A stretch of 64,000 bases of DNA, from the NCBI RefSeq assembly GCF_026191635.1, contig NZ_JAKRRW010000018.1, positions 1 to 64,000 of the forward strand, read 5' to 3'. The translations under genes and the position numbers were made by a program. Origin of the DNA: Photobacterium obscurum. Lineage in GTDB: Bacteria; Pseudomonadota; Gammaproteobacteria; Enterobacterales; Vibrionaceae. The notes beneath the pieces were generated by a model. That model was not told where the DNA came from. It searched no databases and saw only the letters and a list, made by a program, of their open reading frames with translations. Of this stretch, positions 19,230-27,406 are shown one piece after another (the stretch's first letter is position 1; each line of letters begins with the position of its first letter).

Positions 19230-19673
19230 ATGGCTGCAGAAAAGCTAACCAAGGCAAGATTAATTCAAATTTTATTTTTGATGGCAGTATTGATAACTGC
19301 ATTTGTATGGAGAACAGTCACCTACGAACAATCCACACCGCAAGATGAAGGTGCGGTTCGATGCCAGATTTCAGAAGAATCTTGCTTGGTGGAAGGGCAA
19401 GGTGATGTTTTGGCGATGTCTCTAAAACCATTCCCGGTAAAGGCAAATTCGGAGATTACCCTACAAATTAGTAACACAAATGTAAAGCCGGTTGCGACGG
19501 TGGCCGGTGTTGAAATGTACATGGGAGAAATCCCAGTTATTTTTGAACAACAGGGTAATAATTGGCTAGGAAAGTTCAGTGTTCCTGATTGTGTTCATGA
19601 GAAGATGACCTGGGAAATAACAATCAAGCAGTCTAACGAGACAGTTATTGCAGAATTTACAGTTGAAAAGTGA
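19230..19673 (+). CDS. membrane-anchored periplasmic protein, unknown
   Basis: 147 residues: an N-terminal membrane helix (LIQILFLMAVLITAFVW) and a periplasmic beta-sandwich-like domain with two cysteines near residues 46 and 53 (RCQISEESCLV) and one near 130. Its N-terminal layout resembles the CcoH/FixH family, but similarity is weak. It is transcribed divergently from ccoN, the same position held by a conserved unknown gene in V. cholerae, so a link to respiration is plausible but unproven. Confidence 0.7.
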   Translation: MAAEKLTKARLIQILFLMAVLITAFVWRTVTYEQSTPQDEGAVRCQISEESCLVEGQGDVLAMSLKPFPVKANSEITLQISNTNVKPVATVAGVEMYMGEIPVIFEQQGNNWLGKFSVPDCVHEKMTWEITIKQSNETVIAEFTVEK

Positions 19674-19709
19674 TTTTTAATTAACCAGTTACAGGATACG
19701 TCTGTATAT

Positions 19710-19739
19710 TATAGAGGCTTGGGGCTGCAAGCCTCTATA
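19710..19739. terminator. bidirectional terminator
   Basis: Perfect 12-bp arms TATAGAGGCTTG and CAAGCCTCTATA with a 6-base loop between two convergent genes. Confidence 0.85.
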
Positions 19740-19746
19740 AGGTTAC

Positions 19747-20472
19747 TTATTCGGCATAAATCATCTTTTTTGTCATTCCGCCGTCTACAGTAAAGTTTTG
19801 GCCGGTAATGAAGCTAGCATCTTGGTCCAACAGGAACTTCACCATCGCAGCTATATCCCGTACATCACCAACGCGACCTGTTAGATGTTGGTTATGATCG
19901 ATGGAACGTAATGGCTCGCCAGCTGTATCAATCCACCCTGGAGAGACACAATTCACTCTTACTTCTGGTCCAACACTACTTGCCAAAGCATGGGTAAGGG
20001 CAACCAATCCACCTTTTGAAGCGCTGTAAGCTTCTGTATTTGGCTCAGATTGCTCCGCGCGTGTAGAGCTAATATTCACTATCGCTCCTTTACTGCTCTT
20101 AAGCATTGGTATGCATATCTTCGTTACCATCAGCGGTGCCGTAAGGTTAGTCGCAATAACCTTATTCCAATCATATAGATCCAGTTCTTCAAGAGGTGCA
20201 TTATACGGGGTTGCAATTGCAGCATTATTGACCAGGCCGTCAAGCCGTCCGAACTGTTCCTGCAGATCCGTAACTACCGCTGTCATTTCTGATTCACTGG
20301 TAACATCAGCCTGACGGAAACGAATCCGAGGGTTTTCTGAGACTAAAGCAAAGCCCGCATCTTCATTGACATCAACGGCTAAGACAGTGACGTTTTCAGC
20401 CGCCAAGAGATTGCAAATTCCTTTGCCTATGCCACTTGCTCCACCTGTCACTAAAACTACTTTGTTGGTCAT
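19747..20472 (-). CDS. short-chain dehydrogenase/reductase
   Basis: 241 residues of a classical SDR: the NAD(P)-binding TGGASGIGKG near residue 9, NNAAIA, and the catalytic serine and YSASK pair (Ser of NISSTRAEQSEPNTEAYSASKGG). The C-terminal substrate region has TGQNFTVDGGMTKKMIYAE. An acidic residue (VDVN) after beta-strand 2 favours NAD over NADP. I choose the ATG at 20472 because AAGGGAA precedes it at correct spacing; two earlier in-frame starts exist. The substrate is unknown. The gene sits alone and convergent with its left neighbour. Confidence 0.85.
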   Translation of the reverse strand: MTNKVVLVTGGASGIGKGICNLLAAENVTVLAVDVNEDAGFALVSENPRIRFRQADVTSESEMTAVVTDLQEQFGRLDGLVNNAAIATPYNAPLEELDLYDWNKVIATNLTAPLMVTKICIPMLKSSKGAIVNISSTRAEQSEPNTEAYSASKGGLVALTHALASSVGPEVRVNCVSPGWIDTAGEPLRSIDHNQHLTGRVGDVRDIAAMVKFLLDQDASFITGQNFTVDGGMTKKMIYAE

Positions 20473-20629
20473 GGTTCCCTTCATCTGCACCAAAAACATA
20501 CGATTCTATAGGTTAGCGGTAAAACAAGAACGGACTTTAGTCATAAATTAACAAAAAACGAATTAGTTTGCTGAATGCAAAGAAAAAAATGACTATGATT
20601 GTTTCACCCATAACAATAAATAAGAAAAT

Positions 20630-21808
20630 ATGGATATAGCCACAAGTTTTTCTGCTTTCCATGTTACTGAACATGCTGCTTTGGATGCAATTCGCAAGCT
20701 GGAAAGTAAAATCGCGAATCCTAAATTGATTCTTGTGTACTTTTCTGAGAACTACGACGAAGTACTTATTCAACAAGCCTTGACTGCGGCATTTCCAAAC
20801 ACACAGATACTAGGTTGCTCATCATGCCAGGGGGTTATGACAGACGAGGGCTATAACCGTGGAGAAGGTATCGCATTGTGGGGGATCTGTGACTATAACG
20901 GAGCCTTTGGCAGTGCTATCGTTTCAACTAATCAAACTCCCTATGATATGGCCCGCCAGGCTTTGCTTCGAGCGATAGAAAATAGTGGTCGCCCTGGTGA
21001 GATGCCAGCACTGATCTTGCTACACGCCAGCCCTGGTAATGAAGAAGATGTGATTAAGGGAATTGAAGATGAACTAGGTATTTCAGTTCCGATCATTGGA
21101 GGCAGTGCGGCAGATGACCATGTTCAAGGAAACTGGAAATTATTTACCCATGAACAACGATGCCGCGAGGGTGTCGGCCTAAGCGTTTTCTACCCATCTT
21201 GTAATGTCAGCTACTCATTCCATTCGGGCTATGCCAGTACAGGTAAAAGTGCTATTGCGACATTGACAGAGGGTAGGGAGCTCGTTGAGCTTAACGGTAA
21301 GCCTGCAATTGAGATCTATCAGGAGTGGGTGGGACAGGTGCTTTCTGATGAAAACAGCATTATTTCAAAAAGCAGCCTCAACCCGTTAGGGCGAATTGCC
21401 GGTAAGGTTCACGATCTCCCATATTTTAAACTTTCGCATCCGCTTAAAGTCACACCAAGAGGCGGTATTGAACTGTTCGCGACAGTAACTGAAGGTGAAG
21501 AATTGTTCTTCATGGAAGGCACAGAAGAACGCTTAATTACGCGTGCGGGTAGGGTAATTGACTCAGCGTTTGACATCGGCAGTGCAAGCCGTGAGTTAGA
21601 TCCGATCGGTGGCATCACGATCTATTGTGCTGGGTGTATGCGGCGAGTGCAGCATCGAATGGATGAGGTCGCACATTATGTAAATAAGGCGATGCACCAT
21701 GCTCCATTTGTCTGTCCATTCACTTTCGGTGAACAGGGCCAATTTATCGGTGGTGAAAATGCACACGGTAACCTCATGATTTCAGCAGTTTTATTTCATA
21801 GGGACTAA
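20630..21808 (+). CDS. FIST-domain sensor protein, NosP-like
   Basis: 392 residues with FIST-N (about 25-200; LGCSSCQGVM, IIGGSAADDH) and FIST-C (about 215-375; IYCAGCMRR). FIST proteins encoded directly before a hybrid histidine kinase include NosP, a heme-containing nitric-oxide sensor described in Pseudomonas and V. cholerae. This gene lies 3 bases before such a kinase and in the same chromosomal position as the V. cholerae pair. NO sensing is inferred from that context; heme binding is not readable from the sequence. Confidence 0.85.
   Translation: MDIATSFSAFHVTEHAALDAIRKLESKIANPKLILVYFSENYDEVLIQQALTAAFPNTQILGCSSCQGVMTDEGYNRGEGIALWGICDYNGAFGSAIVSTNQTPYDMARQALLRAIENSGRPGEMPALILLHASPGNEEDVIKGIEDELGISVPIIGGSAADDHVQGNWKLFTHEQRCREGVGLSVFYPSCNVSYSFHSGYASTGKSAIATLTEGRELVELNGKPAIEIYQEWVGQVLSDENSIISKSSLNPLGRIAGKVHDLPYFKLSHPLKVTPRGGIELFATVTEGEELFFMEGTEERLITRAGRVIDSAFDIGSASRELDPIGGITIYCAGCMRRVQHRMDEVAHYVNKAMHHAPFVCPFTFGEQGQFIGGENAHGNLMISAVLFHRD
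21271..21278 (+). promoter_or_regulatory. KOPS (FtsK-orienting motif)
   Basis: GGGTAGGG on the plus strand, 2.9 kb before dif and pointing toward it. Confidence 0.55.
21547..21554 (+). promoter_or_regulatory. KOPS (FtsK-orienting motif)
   Basis: GGGTAGGG on the plus strand, 2.6 kb before dif and pointing toward it. Confidence 0.55.
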
Positions 21809-21811
21809 GCA

Positions 21812-23896
21812 ATGCCAAGTTTTGAATCAGAAAAGCTACAAGAGACATTACTTGATCTATTGCGCAGCCAAGAGCGAGAGAAACAGCTCCGAGATGAAAA
21901 TGCCGCCATTCTTGCCGGTATGTCTGCAATGGCCGGCGCGAATAATAAACGACAGGTTTTCAATAGCTTGTTGTCAGTACTTAGGAAGTACATAGGTTTT
22001 GAACATGCCCTTGTACTAACTCGGGAAGATGAAACTGCGCCACTTCAAGAGCTTGTGACAACGTGTCGTTTCTTTGAATCTAGCATCTGGCCGGTAAGTA
22101 ACACTTTCATTCGATGCATGAACGGTGAAAGTATCGCTCTGTTTGATCCTAAACAAGTTCATGAATTTAAAGGCCTTCCCCAGGAAATGCTTCATTACTG
22201 CCAGTCAGTATTGCTGACTGGTGTAAAAGTAAGTTCAGGTGATGCTTTACTGTTATTTTTGCACTCTGAACGCGGTCAGTTCACGCCTCAATGTCGAAGG
22301 GTTCTGGAACGTTTCAGGCCATTGCTTGAACGGGCAATTATCGATATTGATTACCGTGAGCGACTTCAATCTCTGGTAACAGCTCGAACCCAAGAACTAA
22401 CGCATAGCCAGCAGCGATTCAAAGACTTTGCCAAAACTGTCGGTGACTGGTTCTGGGAGGTCGATACTGATTTCCAGTTTACTTATATTTCTTCGCCGAA
22501 CCTTGCCAATCATATTGTTGATAACGACAGTATTCTTGAAATATTCGAAGAACAAGCCTCGCTGAGGAAAAAACTCCGCGCCAAGTTCGAAATGAAAGTC
22601 GCTTTTGAAGATCTTGAGTGGCAGCTGCCTGAAAGTGAAGGGGGGTTATGGATAAGCCTCAGCGGGACGCCATACTTCACCAAGCAAGGTAAACTTCTGG
22701 GCTACCGCGGTACGGCGAAAGACATTACTCATCGCAAACAACGCCTGTTTGAGTTGCAGCAAGCACGAAAACAAGCTGAATCAGCAAACAAGGCTAAATC
22801 TCAATTTTTGGCCATGATGAGCCATGAAATAAGAACACCGTTAAACGCTGTATTAGGCTTTATGGATACGCTGGCAGACTCAGGGCTTAACCAAGAGCAG
22901 TCCCTTTGGGTTAACCAGATGGATCAGTCTGCCCAATTATTATTAACCATAATCAATGATATTCTTGATTTGTCGCGCATAGAATCTGGCAACTTTGAAT
23001 TATTCAATTCTGAGATGCGGCTAGAAGACTGCATTAACTTGGTTGTAAATCAGTTAAATGAACAGGCTGTTAATAAGAATATCTCCCTGACGTCAAACAT
23101 TGCTCCTAATGTGCCGAAGACCATAGTTGGTGATAAAAACCGTATTTCCCAGGTTATGTTTAACCTCATCGGTAATGCAATTAAGTTTACCAATGAAGGA
23201 TTTGTATCCGTAGATATAACCAGTGACGGTAAAACAATATCTATTGCGGTTACAGATACAGGTATCGGCATTGCACCAGAAGCGCAGAAAAACTTATTTC
23301 ATCCATTTATGCAGGCAGATGGCAGCATCACAAGACGCTATGGTGGTACTGGCTTAGGGCTGGCTATTAGCCAGCACTTAATTCATAAAATGAATGGGAA
23401 GATAACGCTCGATAGTACTTTACATGAAGGCAGTTGTTTTACTGTTTATATTCCAATTTTACCGTTGTCTGATGTAACTGTGTTAGATGAGCCTGTTACT
23501 GAAGCGACCTTCGAGCGGCCTCTGAATATCTTGCTGGCCGAAGACAGTGATACCAACCAGCTGATTGCCAAAGTTATGCTAGAAAAACGAGGCCATCAAG
23601 TCAGCATAGCGAATAACGGAGCGGAAGCTATTGAGTTACTTGAAAAGAATCATCAGCAATTTGACATAGTGTTGATGGATATTTCAATGCCAGTTCTTGA
23701 TGGTATTGAGGCAACTCGGCAGTTGCGTCAGAGTAACATCGATATACCGATCATTGCGTTGACAGCTAACGCAATGCAGTCTGACCAAGTGGAATATAAG
23801 AAAGCCGGTATGGATGGTTTTTTAGCGAAGCCAATCCGTGCTGCAGAATTAAATTCAATGCTTAATCGTTATCAGTCGTTGACCTTAGTCGAGTAA
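21812..23896 (+). CDS. hybrid sensor histidine kinase paired with the FIST sensor
   Basis: 694 residues, soluble. A coiled-coil start (1-35) leads to a GAF-like region (about 40-175), another coiled coil and a PAS domain (about 205-310). HisKA follows with the phospho-accepting His338 in MMSHEIRTPLNAV, then a HATPase domain (NLIGNAIKF, DTGIGI, GGTGLGLAI). A C-terminal receiver has Asp623 in IVLMDISMP, an acidic pair (LAEDSDTNQ) and the lysine in FLAKPI. No membrane segment is present, so the partner FIST protein probably supplies the signal. Phosphotransfer would need a separate Hpt protein; in V. cholerae the equivalent kinase is reported to feed LuxU. Its terminator closes the operon. Confidence 0.93.
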   Translation: MPSFESEKLQETLLDLLRSQEREKQLRDENAAILAGMSAMAGANNKRQVFNSLLSVLRKYIGFEHALVLTREDETAPLQELVTTCRFFESSIWPVSNTFIRCMNGESIALFDPKQVHEFKGLPQEMLHYCQSVLLTGVKVSSGDALLLFLHSERGQFTPQCRRVLERFRPLLERAIIDIDYRERLQSLVTARTQELTHSQQRFKDFAKTVGDWFWEVDTDFQFTYISSPNLANHIVDNDSILEIFEEQASLRKKLRAKFEMKVAFEDLEWQLPESEGGLWISLSGTPYFTKQGKLLGYRGTAKDITHRKQRLFELQQARKQAESANKAKSQFLAMMSHEIRTPLNAVLGFMDTLADSGLNQEQSLWVNQMDQSAQLLLTIINDILDLSRIESGNFELFNSEMRLEDCINLVVNQLNEQAVNKNISLTSNIAPNVPKTIVGDKNRISQVMFNLIGNAIKFTNEGFVSVDITSDGKTISIAVTDTGIGIAPEAQKNLFHPFMQADGSITRRYGGTGLGLAISQHLIHKMNGKITLDSTLHEGSCFTVYIPILPLSDVTVLDEPVTEATFERPLNILLAEDSDTNQLIAKVMLEKRGHQVSIANNGAEAIELLEKNHQQFDIVLMDISMPVLDGIEATRQLRQSNIDIPIIALTANAMQSDQVEYKKAGMDGFLAKPIRAAELNSMLNRYQSLTLVE

Positions 23897-23907
23897 AGAT
23901 GATTGTA

Positions 23908-23936
23908 AAAAGCCAGACTTAAACAGTCTGGCTTTT
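23908..23936 (+). terminator. terminator of the FIST-kinase operon
   Basis: AAAAGCCAGACT and AGTCTGGCTTTT arms with a 5-base loop and a T run, just after the kinase stop. Confidence 0.9.
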
Positions 23937-24167
23937 TTTAAGCTTGGTTTATACAAACCAAGCTTGTAATCGACATCTTATTTTGAAGGACAAGGCAAAC
24001 TGAACATTTGCAGCAGAGCTTAAAAATAGGTGTTGATTACCTATTTTATGGTAAATAGTCAATACTGTTAAATTGTACAGTAGTTCGCAATAGGTGGTGA
24101 GATGAGTGAGAGTAGGAGCACCGGGAGGATAATGAAAGCATTATATGAATTGACTCCAATACACCCT

Positions 24168-24195
24168 ATTTAACATAATATACATAATGCGTACT
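24168..24195 (-). other. dif: chromosomal dif site (XerCD), left end of the prophage
   Basis: On the minus strand the 28 bases read as a XerC arm AGTACGCATTA, a 6-bp centre TGTATA and a XerD arm TTATGTTAAAT. V. cholerae dif1 as I remember it is AGTGCGCATTA, TGTATG, TTATGTTAAAT, so only one arm base and one centre base differ. This is where XerC and XerD resolve chromosome dimers, and it is the left junction of the integrated element. A second ATTTAACAT half-site occurs at 24207-24215. Confidence 0.93.
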
Positions 24196-24455
24196 GAGGT
24201 GTCTTAATTTAACATGTAATGTGTCAGTTGGGAAACCTCTTAAAATGCCCGGCAAAAAGTCTCTGGAAACAGTTAGTTATCTTCGAACGTTGGTCTTTTC
24301 TAGCCACGTACCAACCGGTAGTTTTTGTCTGTAATAAAAAGTTTGTTCAAGGACACCATGACTTCGTTGCCCTCATTGATTGCTACCGCCAATCAGCAAG
24401 CCTTTTATTAATCGGAAAAAACTTTTGTTGGTCATAATTTTTTGCGAGGTACTTC

Positions 24456-24938
24456 ATGCTCCATGAATCGTTTGTAAAACTGTTTTGGCAGAACTTCGAC
24501 TCGATTGCCGACGCGGCGGCGTGGTTTCATGTCCAGCCCGTGACGGTCAAACGCTGGCTGTCCGGCTGGATGGACGTCAACCCGATGGCCGAGAAACTGC
24601 TGATTATTCGTGCCCGTGGCTACCTGCCGGATGATACCCGCTGGACGGGATTCAAGATTGACGAGCACTACTGTGTGATTGTCACGCCGGATGGCCGTCG
24701 GTTCAGTCCCAAGGAATTAATGTCGTGGGCACTGCGGTTTGACGAATACCACACCCTGAAACGGATGTACGAGCTGGACTATGTGCCGCGGCGCTCTCAC
24801 GTGGTCACGCCGTTGCCGTTCCGTGGTGGCCGTCGGATCAAGGAGCCAAGAAGTGACACCGTGACAAAGAAAAAAAAGAAAGCCTATCGTAAGGTTCAGG
24901 CCAAAGCGGAAGCCAAGAAAGCGCAGCGACTTCCCTAG
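24456..24938 (+). CDS. phage protein, DUF3653-like putative regulator
   Basis: 160 residues. Residues 14-45 (SIADAAAWFHVQPVTVKRWLSG) form a helix-turn-helix that resembles excisionase-type or Cox-type DNA-binding domains. A VTPDGRRFSPKELMSWALRFDEYHTL block follows, then a very basic tail (KKKKKAYRK). Similar proteins (DUF3653) occur in Vibrio filamentous phages that also use dif; that family name is from memory. It is the gene nearest the dif junction and points inward, opposite to the virion operon. A role in transcription control or in recombination directionality is inference. GAGGT precedes the ATG at good spacing. A decayed copy of its 3' part lies at 40,387-40,470. Confidence 0.75.
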   Translation: MLHESFVKLFWQNFDSIADAAAWFHVQPVTVKRWLSGWMDVNPMAEKLLIIRARGYLPDDTRWTGFKIDEHYCVIVTPDGRRFSPKELMSWALRFDEYHTLKRMYELDYVPRRSHVVTPLPFRGGRRIKEPRSDTVTKKKKKAYRKVQAKAEAKKAQRLP

Positions 24939-24954
24939 CCTCCGGGCATAAAAA

Positions 24955-24977
24955 AGCCCGCGATTGCGGGCTCTTTT
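24955..24977. terminator. bidirectional terminator at the left of the virion operon
   Basis: AGCCCGC and GCGGGCT arms with a 4-base loop, preceded by an A run and followed by CTTTT, between the convergent DUF3653-like and 69-residue genes. Confidence 0.88.
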
Positions 24978-24996
24978 CATATGATTTGATTCATTA

Positions 24997-25206
24997 TCAC
25001 TCGAAAAAAATCCCGCGAATGAAAAAAAACACAACCAACCCAACAATAATGGGACCTAAGCCAATAGCGCCACCTAGTAAAGCTAAACCAACAGAACCGA
25101 TATAATAAATTGCAATAAGGCTAAGGATAGCTGCAATTATATTTTTTAAATGAGGACCTAGAATACACAAAGCAATAATTATGATAATAGCAGCAACTAT
25201 AGGCAT
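24997..25206 (-). CDS. small hydrophobic phage membrane protein
   Basis: 69 residues, nearly all hydrophobic, with two or three membrane segments and a charged FFIRGIFFE end. It is the last gene of the virion operon. It could be a holin-like lysis protein or a membrane component of the virion, since corticoviruses have an internal lipid membrane. No family is recognised. Confidence 0.6.
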   Translation of the reverse strand: MPIVAAIIIIIALCILGPHLKNIIAAILSLIAIYYIGSVGLALLGGAIGLGPIIVGLVVFFFIRGIFFE

Positions 25207-25296
25207 GCTCGCTCCAACAACTCATCGAAAAATGATGCGAAAATTATTTTATTTTCACTTGCCAATCATACGCTTGAGTTATTATTGTGCAATTAA

Positions 25297-25494
25297 TTAT
25301 TTGTTGCATTGTTGATTATTTCCGCCAAACTCCCATTCTAACTTCATAATTCGTTTCTCATGCTGCGCCAGCATCTTTTTTAGCTCACCTAAGACAGATT
25401 CATGTGCTTTGACCGACCGAAAAAGCAAATAACAAATGATAAGAGTTGGCGGCGTAACTCCCAACTCAGTAAACAATTTAATGAGCTCTCCCAT
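25297..25494 (-). CDS. small phage membrane/coiled-coil protein
   Basis: 65 residues: one membrane helix (TPPTLIICYLLFRSV) then a coiled-coil-like charged tail (LKKMLAQHEKRIMKLEWEF). This plan resembles short spanin- or holin-associated proteins of phage lysis cassettes. It lies two genes downstream of the muralytic gene region. Lysis function is inferred from position only. Confidence 0.55.
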   Translation of the reverse strand: MGELIKLFTELGVTPPTLIICYLLFRSVKAHESVLGELKKMLAQHEKRIMKLEWEFGGNNQQCNK

Positions 25495-25503
25495 CCAAGC
25501 ACC

Positions 25504-25701
25504 CTAGCCTTTTTCCTTACGGATCATGTCCCATAACCCAACCACTGCACCAACTACCATCGGAATAGTACCGCCTAACTGGGCGCCTGATTCACCCATA
25601 TTGACAGTGACTAGCTCGGCGTTTCCGGTAATAAGTCCGGCAGCAACACTACCAAGCAAAATCAATCCCGTTTTTGTGCTTGGCTCTTTGAAATTAATCA
25701 T
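25504..25701 (-). CDS. small phage membrane protein, holin-like
   Basis: 65 residues from the ATG at 25701, which has AAAGGA at better spacing than the ATG two codons earlier. Two hydrophobic segments (TGLILLGSVAAGLITG and IPMVVGAVVGLWDMI) joined by a polar turn and a basic end (RKEKG) give a class II holin-like topology. It directly follows the muralytic gene and its tiny neighbour, which supports a lysis role, but this is inference. Confidence 0.55.
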   Translation of the reverse strand: MINFKEPSTKTGLILLGSVAAGLITGNAELVTVNMGESGAQLGGTIPMVVGAVVGLWDMIRKEKG

Positions 25702-25799
25702 AACCATCCTTTTTTTCGTAGGTATTTGAGTGTGTACGCGCCGAGAACCATCCCGGCGACGCTGATTGCAATTGAAGTTGCGGCTTTCTTGGTTGTCAT
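25698..25799 (-). CDS. 33-residue phage membrane peptide
   Basis: MTTKKAATSIAISVAGM begins one membrane helix, ending in a basic YLRKKGWL tail. Its ATG overlaps the stop of the muralytic gene (ATGA), and its end overlaps the next gene, so it is translationally coupled on both sides. Comparable tiny membrane proteins are normal virion components in PM2. Confidence 0.55.
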   Translation of the reverse strand: MTTKKAATSIAISVAGMVLGAYTLKYLRKKGWL

Positions 25800-26308
25800 G
25801 CCAGTGCGACTCCTTCCATCACTTCCGCAGTGCTGTAGCTGTGTCCGACTTCCATTCGTGCCATGGCTTTGATGACTACCATTGCCGTGTCATCGTTGTG
25901 CACATCAAGCTGTTGGTGTTTGCCGTAGCCTGTCCATTGGGCAACCATATTGGCGTAATGGTCGCTTTCGTTTTCATTGTCCGGCGCAAAGGTATGCACG
26001 ATGCTGTGAATGGTATTGATACCGCGTCGCTGGTAACTACGCAGTACACGCGCGGCGGCGCGGAAACCGTATTTGTCATCTTCAAAAATAACAAATCGGC
26101 CATCAGTACCGACTTGGCCACGCCATTTATTGCGCTTGCTGTATTCGATGTTCAGCGGGTTGTTGTTACGAATCCCGCGGGGTTTCCCTGAGGTCATGTC
26201 GTCTGTCATCCCTGTTAAGTTACTCCATGATTGACCGCTATCGCTATGCTGGGCGCGATAAAGCATCCAGACAGCAGCGATAGCGGATAACGCCCAAAGC
26301 CAGCGCAT
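25796..26308 (-). CDS. phage muralytic (lytic transglycosylase-like) protein
   Basis: 170 residues with an N-terminal membrane helix (about 2-17) and the signature RGIRNNNPLNI at 44-54, which marks a family of phage virion or endolysin-like peptidoglycan hydrolases. A following GTDGRFVIFEDDKYGFRAAARVLRSY block is also typical. It should open a path through peptidoglycan at entry or lysis. The membrane anchor fits a virion with an internal membrane. It is coupled by one-base spacing to the upstream 365-residue gene. Confidence 0.75.
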   Translation of the reverse strand: MRWLWALSAIAAVWMLYRAQHSDSGQSWSNLTGMTDDMTSGKPRGIRNNNPLNIEYSKRNKWRGQVGTDGRFVIFEDDKYGFRAAARVLRSYQRRGINTIHSIVHTFAPDNENESDHYANMVAQWTGYGKHQQLDVHNDDTAMVVIKAMARMEVGHSYSTAEVMEGVALA

Positions 26309-27406
26309 TTAATAGAATCCAAGGCCAACAGGCATGGCGCTATATTGCATCCCAATCATGCCCATGAATTCGCCTAGTTGGTTGGTTTGACTGTTAAAGT
26401 CGTCTTCACTGAATGTCAGCGTGACGGAATTGCTATCAATGGTAGTCACCTGGGCACTGGGCTTCATCCGGCTTTCAACAATCAGATGCTGTTCAGGATT
26501 AAAGACATACGGCAAATGTCGCTTGAAATGGAATTTCACCACATTGGGCGCGACAATTTCCGCATTACTACTGACTTGATTGCGCCAGCCAAAGGCACGG
26601 CGGTAGGCATCGCCATGGTGCTGATTAGCAAACTGCTCAGGTGCGTTGCCGTACTTGTCGGAATGCCACAACTTCGCGTTATAGATGCGTCCAAACTGGG
26701 CACCTTCAACCCTGATATACAGTGCCAACGTTCCGGCATTGCCATAACGTTGGCAGCTCACCGCCTCGGTTTCGACTGTAACGGGTAGCCAAGGATCATT
26801 TTCAGTTAGCGTGTAGGTTTTCTCACCCATAGGCTGACTGATAACCAGCTTGCCGTGGTAGTCATGCCATAGTCGAGCAATGCCGATAGTCACCGTTTGC
26901 CCCGCGACACCCGACAAGGAAAAGCGGCCTTTTAAGGCTTGGTGGTGTTTGCCGTTAAACGGCACGGAGACCACTTGGTACAAGGTAAAGGCCGAAGAAA
27001 AATACGACAGCACGCCACTGTCTTTATCAATAGTCGGGTATTCTTCGTAATATGAGTCAGAAAGCCCTTCAACCTTAAAACCTGATACCGAGTCCTTGTC
27101 GGTTGGGACTTCGACAGCCCAATCAGGCGCGACCATCATTGAGCAACGGCCATTAGAAATGGTGCGCGTCAAATCGGCGGCTGTTCCCGCTTGGCTGATT
27201 AGCTGACGATAGTTAGATTCAAGTTCCATGTTTTCATTGAACTGTGAGTTCGCCAGCAAGTTAACCGCTGCGGGCTTCAAGGCTGCCAGAAATTCATGAA
27301 TTTCTGTGGCTGTCGTATCCATGGCATCCGCCAAGAACTCAATCTTGTTGCGGGCTGAACCTTTAGGCAGACGCTCGCGCAACGAGCTCATTACTTCTTT
27401 AGTCAT
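26309..27406 (-). CDS. putative phage structural protein (possible spike)
   Basis: 365 residues: a helical N-terminus (1-70) followed by beta-rich sequence with a jelly-roll-like core near 150-260 (GRFSLSGVAGQTVTIGIARLWHD, TLALYIRVEGAQFGRIYNAKLWHSD). The latter resembles carbohydrate-binding folds in phage receptor-binding proteins. It overlaps the preceding gene by ATGA and precedes the muralytic gene. By size and place it may be the counterpart of the PM2 spike P1 (about 335 residues), but I see no sequence match I can defend. Confidence 0.55.
   Translation of the reverse strand: MTKEVMSSLRERLPKGSARNKIEFLADAMDTTATEIHEFLAALKPAAVNLLANSQFNENMELESNYRQLISQAGTAADLTRTISNGRCSMMVAPDWAVEVPTDKDSVSGFKVEGLSDSYYEEYPTIDKDSGVLSYFSSAFTLYQVVSVPFNGKHHQALKGRFSLSGVAGQTVTIGIARLWHDYHGKLVISQPMGEKTYTLTENDPWLPVTVETEAVSCQRYGNAGTLALYIRVEGAQFGRIYNAKLWHSDKYGNAPEQFANQHHGDAYRRAFGWRNQVSSNAEIVAPNVVKFHFKRHLPYVFNPEQHLIVESRMKPSAQVTTIDSNSVTLTFSEDDFNSQTNQLGEFMGMIGMQYSAMPVGLGFY

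Noticed and set aside
23897-24167. RTX toxin genes expected beside the kinase as in V. cholerae
   Set aside because: The kinase operon terminator is followed directly by non-coding sequence and dif; no toxin genes are present.
24207-24215. Second XerD-like half-site ATTTAACAT
   Set aside because: Only nine bases match, with no matching XerC arm; chance is likely in AT-rich sequence.
24219-24437. 72-residue open frame just right of dif
   Set aside because: No ribosome site, no family, odd composition; it is probably a chance frame in the att-proximal non-coding region.
24852-24864. GTGACACCGTGAC at the end of the DUF3653-like gene
   Set aside because: One mismatch to matS (the right arm reads GTGAC, not GTCAC). 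It is useful only as a shared word with the fragment at 40,450.
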